This document shows positions 7,481 to 14,521 of a DNA stretch of 64,000 nt, one piece after another. Source of the stretch: Citricoccus sp. K5 (GTDB lineage: Bacteria; Actinomycetota; Actinomycetes; Actinomycetales; Micrococcaceae); the NCBI RefSeq assembly GCF_902506195.1, contig NZ_LR732817.1:3315407-3379406 (forward strand), in the 5' to 3' direction. The notes beneath the pieces were generated by a model. The model did not search any database. It worked only from the letters and a program-made list of their open reading frames with translations, and had not been told where the DNA came from. How positions within the stretch are numbered: the first letter of the stretch is position 1; every line of letters starts with the position of its first letter. The position numbers were made by a program, and so were the translations under genes.

Positions 7481-9745
7481 ATGAAGACCCCCATTCACCG
7501 ACGCGTCCTGCGCTGGGTGGCCATGGCCACCGCAGTGCTGCTCGCCTCTTTCGGGCTCACGGCTCTGCCCGCCAGCGCCGCCCCCACCGTCTCCATCACC
7601 GAGGTTCCCGACGGCGGCGGCCAGGTCACCGTCTCGGGTTCCGGTTTCTCGTCCGAGGCCCCCGGCATCTACCTCGGCATCGGCCCCAGCGGCCTGCCCG
7701 GCTTCTACCAGGGCAGCGGCAGCCTTCTGGAGGACCAGACCGTCTACGTCAGCCCCACCGCTGAGGTGGGCGACTCCGAGATGGGCCGTACTGAGCGGAT
7801 GCAGGCCGACGGCACCTTCACCTTCACGACCACGCTGCCCACCGAGCCCGAAGGTGGTCTGGCCGCCTACACCTCGAAGGCCCATGGTCAGGGCTTCGCC
7901 GATCCCTCACAGAACTCCATCACCTCGCTCACGTACGCAGAGCCGGCCCCGGCCGTCCCGCCGACGCTGACCGCCACGGAGGTGCCCGCGGCCGGCGGTG
8001 AGGTCGCGGTGACCGGCACCAATTTCTCCACGGAGGGCCCCGGCGTCTACCTGGGCGTGGCCCCGACCTCCGCCGGCGGTTTCTACGCCGCCTCGAACTC
8101 AGGGGCCATCAGCCAGGCTGACACGGTGTTCGTCCCCGCTGCGCGGATCTCCGCCGAGGGTTCCTTCACGGTCACCCTCACGGCCCCCGCAGGCGACGGC
8201 ACCTCGTACTCCGTGTTCTCTTCCAAGGCCCATGGCCAAGGCGTCGGCGACCCGTCCCAGGACGCCGGCGTCGTGTTGGAGTTCGCCCCCGCTCCGACTC
8301 CGGAGCCGACGCCGGAACCCACGCCGACCCCGACGGATGAGCCGTCCACTCCGACCCCGACGCCGACGCCGACCCCGAGTGATGAGCCGTCCACCCCGGC
8401 TCCGACGCCGACGCCGACGGAGCCGTCCACCCCGGCTCCGACGCCGACGCCGACGGAGCCGTCCACCCCGGCTCCGGACAACGGCGCCCCCCGGGTCACC
8501 GCCTCCGCACCGGACAACGGCACGGTCACCGTCAATGGCGCGGGCTTCTCCACCGCGGCGCCCGGCATCTACGTGGGACTCGGCGAGGCCGGACAGGCCG
8601 GCTTCTACCAGGCCTCCTCCGCTGGCGTCCTCGTGGAGGGGCAGACCGTGGCCGTTGCCACGGAATACGAGAACGGGTCGATCGACATGGGCCGCACCGC
8701 CAAGCTCAACGCGGACGGCTCGTTCTCCCTGTCGGTGACCCTGCCCTCCGGCGCTGATGCCTCCGACTATGCGATCTACACGTCGAAGGCCCACGGCCAG
8801 GGGCGCACGGACACCTCCCAGGACGTGATCGTGCGGCTGTCCAACAGCGCGCCCTCGGAAGGCTCCGGCACCCCCGGTGCCGGTGAGGACAACAGCGGCG
8901 CCACCCCGGCACCGGTCCCGACGTCCCCGAATGCCTCCGGCGGCCAGGGGGCCGGCAGCGGGACCGGCAACTCGACCGACAACGGCGGCGACGACCAGCT
9001 TGCGGCGGCTGACACCAAGCCGGTCTACAAGACCGTCTGCGCGGCCAACGAGGTATCCGGTGCCACCCTGAACTGGGGGCTCAAGTCCTCCTTCCGCAAC
9101 TACATCCGCGGCGGCATCGCCCAGGGCGGCTGGACCCTCGGCGGCGGCGCGTCCTACGCGGGCAGCTCCTTCACCTTCGGTGGCGGCAATGGCTCCTATG
9201 CCAAGGACTCCCGCACCGGCACCGTGACCTTCGGCGGTTCCGTGCACTTCACCGGGCATGACGGCGTGCTGGACATGAACCTGTCCAACCTCCGGTTCCG
9301 TCAAACGAGCCCCTCGTCCGCGGAGATCGTCGCGGACGTGAAGTCCTCGTCCATGGAGGGCGACGGCTTCAGCCGCAGCAACGTCACCTTCGCCACCGTG
9401 AACACCTCGAACCTGTCCGTCGGTCAGAACAGCATCTCGCTCAACGGTGCCAGTGCCACCCTGACGGCTTCCGGGGCGGAGGCCTTCGCGGGCTTCTACG
9501 AGGCCGGTACCGCGCTGGATCCGATCAGTGTGACCTTGCCGTTGGGCGAGGGCACGGACTGCCAGCAGGTCCTGGTCAAGGACGGAACCGGCCAGTACGC
9601 CACCGGTCAGGAGCCCGGCTCGGTGCAGCTGGCCTCCACCGGCGCTGAGACCACCGGGCTGATCGCAGCGGGCGGCGGGCTTCTTGCCCTCGGCGCTCTG
9701 GCCCTGGTCCTGGCCCGCCGTCAGCAGGGCAGCCACGCCGCCTGA
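7481..9745 (+). CDS. HtaA-domain haem-binding surface protein with three N-terminal repeats and LAXTG anchor
   Basis: A 754-residue exported protein. Residues 1-34 are a Sec signal peptide ending ASA. Three related ~100-residue units follow (about 36-138, 150-265 and 330-452), each with a PGIYLGIGP-like segment, a GFY segment and SKAHGQG near its end. A Pro/Thr-rich linker lies around 268-327. The HtaA haem-binding domain, about residues 530-690, contains LNWGLKSSFRNYIRGGI and SFTFGGGNGSY. The C-terminus has LASTG near 717, a hydrophobic span and an Arg tail: a LAXTG signal for a class E sortase. In Corynebacterium, HtaA proteins take haem from haemoglobin and pass it to HmuT. The iron box upstream and hmuTUV downstream support that role. 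Confidence 0.85.
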   Translation: MKTPIHRRVLRWVAMATAVLLASFGLTALPASAAPTVSITEVPDGGGQVTVSGSGFSSEAPGIYLGIGPSGLPGFYQGSGSLLEDQTVYVSPTAEVGDSEMGRTERMQADGTFTFTTTLPTEPEGGLAAYTSKAHGQGFADPSQNSITSLTYAEPAPAVPPTLTATEVPAAGGEVAVTGTNFSTEGPGVYLGVAPTSAGGFYAASNSGAISQADTVFVPAARISAEGSFTVTLTAPAGDGTSYSVFSSKAHGQGVGDPSQDAGVVLEFAPAPTPEPTPEPTPTPTDEPSTPTPTPTPTPSDEPSTPAPTPTPTEPSTPAPTPTPTEPSTPAPDNGAPRVTASAPDNGTVTVNGAGFSTAAPGIYVGLGEAGQAGFYQASSAGVLVEGQTVAVATEYENGSIDMGRTAKLNADGSFSLSVTLPSGADASDYAIYTSKAHGQGRTDTSQDVIVRLSNSAPSEGSGTPGAGEDNSGATPAPVPTSPNASGGQGAGSGTGNSTDNGGDDQLAAADTKPVYKTVCAANEVSGATLNWGLKSSFRNYIRGGIAQGGWTLGGGASYAGSSFTFGGGNGSYAKDSRTGTVTFGGSVHFTGHDGVLDMNLSNLRFRQTSPSSAEIVADVKSSSMEGDGFSRSNVTFATVNTSNLSVGQNSISLNGASATLTASGAEAFAGFYEAGTALDPISVTLPLGEGTDCQQVLVKDGTGQYATGQEPGSVQLASTGAETTGLIAAGGGLLALGALALVLARRQQGSHAA
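8384..8475 (+). repeat. 36-base tandem repeat encoding a Pro/Thr-rich linker
   Basis: About 2.5 copies of a 36-base unit starting GAGCCGTCCACCCCGGCTCC encode EPSTPAPTPTPT. They form part of a longer Pro/Thr/Glu-rich stretch (about 8290-8478) between the second and third domain units of the haem surface protein. Such wall-spanning linkers often vary in length between strains. Confidence 0.85.
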
Positions 9746-9780
9746 ATCGGCGACGTGGTGGAGTTGACCACCACCCCATT

Positions 9781-9812
9781 CGGTCCGCCTGCCGCGCGCG
9801 GCAGGCGGACCG
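9781..9812. terminator. Perfect 32-base palindrome between the HtaA-domain gene and hmuT
   Basis: CGGTCCGCCTGCCGCG (9781-9796) is followed at once by its exact reverse complement. The RNA would form a very stable hairpin with a minimal loop. There is no T-run, so it may act as a partial terminator or as an RNA stabiliser that sets different levels for the surface receptor and HmuT. A protein-binding site is also possible. Confidence 0.7.
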
Positions 9813-9872
9813 GAACCACACCTGACACGGTCGGGCCCCAGATCCTCTGGGGCTCGGCTTAGGACTTCCACC

Positions 9873-11084
9873 ATGACTTCCATCAATTCCTCCCGGCAGA
9901 CCCGGCCCACCGGCCGGCGTCGCGCCCTGGCCGGAACGATGACCGCCACCCTGCTGGCCACCACCCTGGTCCTGACCGGCTGTGGCGCCGCCGGCGCCCC
10001 CACGGACGCTGCCACCTCCGGCTCCGCCACGGCGGTGTCGAGTCCCGCCGGCAATAGTGGGACCAGCGCCACCAGCGGACCCTCCGCTTCCTCTGCCGCA
10101 GACGCCTCTGCCGACGAAGAGCCCGCGCTCGACCTGCCGGATCCCGCCAGCATCGAGGGCCCCTCCTCGGCCGAGACCGTCGCCGAGATCCAGCCGATCG
10201 GGAACCCCCAGGCACCCGAGCTGCCCGTCACCGTCACGGACCACGACGGCCAGGACGTCACGATCGAGAGCACGGACCGGATCCTCGCGCTCGACCTCTA
10301 CGGCACCTTCTCGGACATCGTGACCGGCCTCGGCCTCGGCGACCGGCTGGTGGGGCGGACCTCCTCGGACACCTCGTCCGCCATGGCGGAGCTGCCCCTG
10401 GTCACCTCCGGCGGACACGACCTCAACGCCGAGGCCATCCTGTCCCTGCGTCCGACCGTCGTGCTGGCTGATACCACCCTCGGCCCGCCCGAGGTGTACG
10501 ACCAGCTCCGCTCCGCCGGCATCACCCTGGTGATGTTCGACCCGGACCGCAGTCTGGAGACCAACGAGGACATGATGGCCCGCATCGCCCAGGCCCTCGG
10601 CGTCCCGGCGGCCGGCGAGGCCCTGATCGAGCGCTATGACGCCGAGATGGAGACAGCCCAGGCCCGGATCGACGCCCTGGTGCCGGACGACGAGGCGGAC
10701 CTGGTCAGCGCCGCGATCCTCTACGTGCGGGGGACCGCCGGCATCTTCTTCGTCATGGGCAGCGACTCCGGCGGCGACGTGGTGGAGAGCGTGGGTGCGC
10801 TCAATTCCGCCGAACAGGCCGGCATCACCGGCACCAAGCCGGCCAACGCCGAGGCGCTGGCCGCGCTGAACCCGGACGTCATCCTCGTCATGGCCGACGG
10901 CCTGGAGTCGACCGGTGGACTCGCCGGCCTGCTGGAGCGTCCCGGAGTCGCCCAGACCGCCGCCGGGCAGAAGCAGCGCGTCGTGGACGTCCCGGACGGA
11001 CAGCTGATGTCCTACGGACCCCAGACACCCCAGGCGCTCGTGGCCCTGGCCGAGGCCGTATACAACCCCGAGGGCGCCCAGTGA
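9873..11084 (+). CDS. hmuT: Haem ABC transporter substrate-binding lipoprotein
   Basis: A 403-residue lipoprotein. The signal peptide ends in a lipobox, LTGC near residue 33, followed by a Ser/Ala/Asp-rich tether to about residue 110. The rest is a class III periplasmic-binding-protein fold: VTVTDHDGQDVTIESTDRILALD, LRPTVVLADTTLGP and LNPDVILVMADGLESTGG are typical of HmuT/BtuF-type proteins. It would receive haem from the HtaA-domain protein and deliver it to HmuUV. The ATG follows AGGA by 8 bases. The stop overlaps the GTG start of hmuU (GTGA). Confidence 0.92.
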   Translation: MTSINSSRQTRPTGRRRALAGTMTATLLATTLVLTGCGAAGAPTDAATSGSATAVSSPAGNSGTSATSGPSASSAADASADEEPALDLPDPASIEGPSSAETVAEIQPIGNPQAPELPVTVTDHDGQDVTIESTDRILALDLYGTFSDIVTGLGLGDRLVGRTSSDTSSAMAELPLVTSGGHDLNAEAILSLRPTVVLADTTLGPPEVYDQLRSAGITLVMFDPDRSLETNEDMMARIAQALGVPAAGEALIERYDAEMETAQARIDALVPDDEADLVSAAILYVRGTAGIFFVMGSDSGGDVVESVGALNSAEQAGITGTKPANAEALAALNPDVILVMADGLESTGGLAGLLERPGVAQTAAGQKQRVVDVPDGQLMSYGPQTPQALVALAEAVYNPEGAQ

Positions 11085-12283
11085 CCATCTCGGAGACCCG
11101 CCGGGACGCCGCCGCGGAGAGTGCGTCGCCAGGACGGTCCCTGTCCACGGTGAACGCCACGGCGCCCGACGGCGGCGCACCCACCGGGGGCGGCCGCGGA
11201 ACCCTGCCCGGTGCGGACGGCTCCCGCGCGGCCAGGGGCACCCGGCCGCACTCCGCGGCGCGGACCGCGGTGACCGGCGTCGTGCTGCTGGTGCTGCTGC
11301 TGGCCGTGCTGGTGCTCTCCGCCGGGGCCGGACAGTTCCCCACCGCCCCGGCCGAGGTGATCGGCTCGGTCTGGCGTGCGGTGACCGGCTCCTCGTCGGC
11401 CACCCCGGACGAGACGCTGCTGGACTCCACCCTGTGGAACATCCGCTTCCCGCGGCTGCTGCTCGGGGTGATTGTGGGTGCCGCCCTCGGGGTGGCCGGG
11501 GCCCTGATGCAGGGCGTGTTCAGCAACCCGCTGGCCGAGCCCGGGATCATCGGCGTGAGCTCCGGTGCCGCCGTGGGCGCCTGCGTGGTCATCGTGTTCG
11601 GGCTGACCGCCGCCGGCGGATGGGTGCTGCCGCTGGCTGCCTTCCTCGGCGGGATGCTGGTCACCTGGCTCGTCTACCTGCTGGCCACGTCCGGCAACCG
11701 GGCCATGGTGCTGACGCTGGTGCTGACCGGCATCGCCGTCAACGCCGTGGCCGGCGCCATCATGTCCTTCCTCGTCTTCCTCGGGGACACCGCCAGCCGC
11801 GAGCAGATCGTGTTCTGGCAGATGGGCTCCCTGAACGGTGCCACCTGGACCGCGGTGGGCACGGCCGGGATCGTGTTCCTGCTGGGCGTCGTCGTGGCCA
11901 TGACCCTCCGCAGCCAGCTGGACCTGCTCTCCCTCGGCGAGAGGCCCGCCCAGCATGCCGGTGTGAACGTGGGGCGGCTGCGCGTGGTGTCCATCGTCGC
12001 CGTGGCCGTGCTGACCTCCGCCGCCGTGGCCTACGCCGGGCACATCAGCTTCGTGGGGTTGGTGGTCCCGCACGCCCTGCGGCTCGTCATCGGCCCCTCC
12101 CACCGGGGACTCATCCCGCTCTCCGCCCTGGGCGGGGCCATGTTGCTCTCCCTCGCGGACGTGGCCGCGCGCACCGTCATCCCCTTCGCGGACATGCCGA
12201 TCGGCATCTTCACCGCCGTGGTCGGAGGACCAGTGTTCTTCATCCTGTTGCGTCAGTCCCTCAAGAAGCAGGGGACTCTTTGA
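11081..12283 (+). CDS. hmuU: Haem ABC transporter permease (FecCD family)
   Basis: A 400-residue FecCD/BtuC-type permease with an unusually long hydrophilic N-terminus (about 60 residues) before the first membrane helix. Diagnostic segments are LWNIRFPRLLLGVIVGAALG, GALMQGVFSNPLAEPGIIG and ISFVGLVVPHALRLVIGPSH. It forms the membrane channel of the haem importer with HmuV. The start GTG overlaps the hmuT stop, and its own stop overlaps the hmuV start (TGATG), so the three genes are translationally coupled. The start could be further downstream if the N-terminal extension is not translated. Confidence 0.92.
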   Translation: MTISETRRDAAAESASPGRSLSTVNATAPDGGAPTGGGRGTLPGADGSRAARGTRPHSAARTAVTGVVLLVLLLAVLVLSAGAGQFPTAPAEVIGSVWRAVTGSSSATPDETLLDSTLWNIRFPRLLLGVIVGAALGVAGALMQGVFSNPLAEPGIIGVSSGAAVGACVVIVFGLTAAGGWVLPLAAFLGGMLVTWLVYLLATSGNRAMVLTLVLTGIAVNAVAGAIMSFLVFLGDTASREQIVFWQMGSLNGATWTAVGTAGIVFLLGVVVAMTLRSQLDLLSLGERPAQHAGVNVGRLRVVSIVAVAVLTSAAVAYAGHISFVGLVVPHALRLVIGPSHRGLIPLSALGGAMLLSLADVAARTVIPFADMPIGIFTAVVGGPVFFILLRQSLKKQGTL

Positions 12284-13095
12284 TGCTCGAGGCACAGGAC
12301 GTCCACGTGGAGATCAACGGACGCCAGATCCTGCACGGGGTCGGCGTGGATATGCGTCCCGGCGAGGTCACCGTGGTGATCGGACCCAACGGCGCCGGCA
12401 AGTCCACCCTGTTCTCCGTGCTCTCCGGGGACATCCAGCCCAGCCGGGGTGCCGTCAGCTTGGATGGGACCCCGGTGGCCCGGTGGAAGCCCCAGGACTC
12501 GGCCCAGCGCCGGGCCGTGATGGTTCAGGACTCCGCGGTGTCCTTCCCGTTCACCGTCCGTGAGGTCGTGGAGATGGGACGCAACGCCTGGCGGCGCACC
12601 GAACGGGCGGACCAGGACCAGGACGTGGTGGACGGAGCGATCGCCTCCGTGGGGATCGACCACCTGCAGGGGCGGACCGTCACCGTGGTGTCCGGTGGCG
12701 AACGCCAGCGCACGGCCCTGGCGAGGGTGCTGGCCCAGGAGGGCCGGACCGTGCTGCTGGACGAGCCCGTCTCCGCCATGGACATCGCCCACCAGGAACG
12801 CACCCTGATGCTCTGCCGTGAGCTGGCAGCGCAGGGTGCCGCGGTCGCCGTCGTGCTCCATGACCTGGACTCCGCCGCCGTGTACGGGGACCGGATCGTG
12901 GTGCTGGACCAGGGACGCGTGGTGGCGGACGGGCCCGCTGCCGAGGTCTGCACCGCGGAGCTGCTCAGTGAGGTCTACGGGACACCGATCCAGGTGCTCG
13001 AGCTGGACGGTGTGACCCGCGTGCTGCCGGACCGGTCCGGGGCGCGGCGGCTGGCGGACGCGCCTATCGGCTCCTCGGCGCAGACCCTAGGCTGA
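12283..13095 (+). CDS. hmuV: Haem ABC transporter ATP-binding protein
   Basis: A 270-residue ABC ATPase. Walker A is GPNGAGKST near residue 40, the signature is VSGGERQRTALAR, Walker B is TVLLDEP and the switch histidine is in VVLHDL. FPFTVREVVEMGR is typical of the HmuV/FecE branch. It powers haem import through HmuU. It starts within the hmuU stop (TGATG) and has an AGGGGAC Shine-Dalgarno. The 3' end overlaps a possible promoter (TAGGCT, 13088-13093) for the following SIP gene. Confidence 0.93.
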   Translation: MLEAQDVHVEINGRQILHGVGVDMRPGEVTVVIGPNGAGKSTLFSVLSGDIQPSRGAVSLDGTPVARWKPQDSAQRRAVMVQDSAVSFPFTVREVVEMGRNAWRRTERADQDQDVVDGAIASVGIDHLQGRTVTVVSGGERQRTALARVLAQEGRTVLLDEPVSAMDIAHQERTLMLCRELAAQGAAVAVVLHDLDSAAVYGDRIVVLDQGRVVADGPAAEVCTAELLSEVYGTPIQVLELDGVTRVLPDRSGARRLADAPIGSSAQTLG

Positions 13096-13130
13096 ACTGG
13101 AGGCACGATGACGTGCCACAGGAAGGACCC

Positions 13131-14384
13131 ATGGGCAGCACAGACGAGAATGTCCCGACGGCAGAGAGCCCGGAGACGGCGAGCGCGGCGGCAGGGAATC
13201 CAGCGGCACCGAGCGCGGCGACGGGACCGGCGGCAGGGAGTGGCCGGCCGGCGGGCGGGAGTTCCGAGCCGAATGCCGCAGAAGCGTACGAGCGGTACCG
13301 TGCGGCCCGGGAACGCTATGCCGTGGCCAAGTATGAGTACAAGGCGGCGCAGTACGCCCTGAAGGCAGCCCGATTGCGCGAGCAGGTGGCGGCCGGCGGC
13401 ACCGTGAGCAAGCGCGGGAAGCGGGACAAGTATGGCAAGCACGGCAAGGACGACCACCACCACCGCAGGAGCCACCGGCATGGCGTGCGCCAGGAGCGCA
13501 GCGACGACGGCCAGTACGGCCAGTACGGCCACGCGGATGGCGATGTCCGGGACGGCGTGACGGGGCACGGGGCGCTGGGGCCCGTGGAGACCCGTGATTC
13601 GTCGGACCGCCGCAAGGGCAGGCAGGTGGTCCTGGACGTGGTCTCCACCGAGCGGCTGGGGGAGCACTTCCAGAGGCTGACCCTCGGGGGACGGGGGTTC
13701 GCCGACTTCCGGGACAACCACTTCACGGACAAGTACGTGAAGATCCTCTTCGTTGACCCGGCCCTGGGTCTGACCCCGCCCTACGACGTGCAGGCGCTGC
13801 GCAAGTCACTGCCGAAGCACCAGCGCCCTGTCCGCCGCACCTACACGGTGCACTCGGTGGACGACGAGGCCGGGACCGTGGTGATCGACTTCGTGCTGCA
13901 CGGGGATTCCGGGGTGGCCGGGCCGTGGGCCGCGGCGGCGCAGGTGGGAGATCCGGTGGCCTTCGCCGGCCCGGGCGGCAAGTACGCCCCGGACCCGACC
14001 GCCGACGCTCACCTGCTCGTGGGGGATGAATCGGCCCTGCCCGCGATCTCCGCCGCGCTCGCCGCGTTGCCGGATGGTGCCGTGGGGCAGGCCTTCATCG
14101 AGGTGGGCGGACCCGCCGACGAATGGGAACTGACGGTGCCCTCAGGTGTCGAGGTGACGTGGCTGCACCGGGGCGGTGAGTACCGGCTCGGGCGCTCGCA
14201 GCTGGCGGCCACCGTGGAGGGGATCGGCAGGTCCGAGTGGCCCGCCGGCCGGGTGCACGCCTTCGTCCACGGGGAGAAGTCCATGGTCAAGCGCCTGCGC
14301 CGGCATCTGACCGAGGAGCGCGGCGTGGACCGCAGGATGCTGTCCCTGTCCTCGTACTGGACCTACGGCCAGGCCGACGACTGA
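13131..14384 (+). CDS. Siderophore-interacting protein with His/Lys-rich N-terminal extension, copy 2
   Basis: A 417-residue protein. The C-terminal ~250 residues are a SIP/ViuB flavoreductase closely related to the one at 5676 (VRRTYTVHSVDDEAG, GPWAAAAQVGDPVAFAGPGG, VHGEKSMVKRLRRHL). The N-terminal ~165 residues are unlike other SIPs: an Ala/Pro-rich start, then charged sequence with a His-rich run (KDDHHHRRSHRHG) that could bind metal or haem. The ATG at 13131 follows GGAAGGA closely; an in-frame GTG at 13113 behind GGAGG is the alternative start. The gene follows hmuV and ends the haem island. Role as ferric or haem-linked reductase is inferred. Confidence 0.82.
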   Translation: MGSTDENVPTAESPETASAAAGNPAAPSAATGPAAGSGRPAGGSSEPNAAEAYERYRAARERYAVAKYEYKAAQYALKAARLREQVAAGGTVSKRGKRDKYGKHGKDDHHHRRSHRHGVRQERSDDGQYGQYGHADGDVRDGVTGHGALGPVETRDSSDRRKGRQVVLDVVSTERLGEHFQRLTLGGRGFADFRDNHFTDKYVKILFVDPALGLTPPYDVQALRKSLPKHQRPVRRTYTVHSVDDEAGTVVIDFVLHGDSGVAGPWAAAAQVGDPVAFAGPGGKYAPDPTADAHLLVGDESALPAISAALAALPDGAVGQAFIEVGGPADEWELTVPSGVEVTWLHRGGEYRLGRSQLAATVEGIGRSEWPAGRVHAFVHGEKSMVKRLRRHLTEERGVDRRMLSLSSYWTYGQADD

Positions 14385-14423
14385 CAGCTGCGGGCCGCGT
14401 GCAGGGCGACGGCGCCCCGCACC

Positions 14424-14483
14424 CTGGGTGGTCAATTCCGGTGGCGATCCGGCGCGGATCCGCGACGGGATCTGACCACCCAG
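14424..14483. terminator. Bidirectional terminator between convergent SIP and acs genes
   Basis: CTGGGTGGTCA (14424-14434) and TGACCACCCAG (14473-14483) form a perfect 11-base stem. The loop holds a second small hairpin around GATCC/GGATC. It sits in the 137-base gap between the two convergent genes. Confidence 0.65.
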
Positions 14484-14521
14484 CGGAGGGGTTGCAGGGT
14501 CACCGGGAGGTCACCGCGGAG

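Noticed and set aside
8099-10273. Minus-strand open frame (724 codons) across the HtaA-domain gene and hmuT
   Set aside because: Antisense to genes with clear domains, low-complexity composition, no ribosome site.
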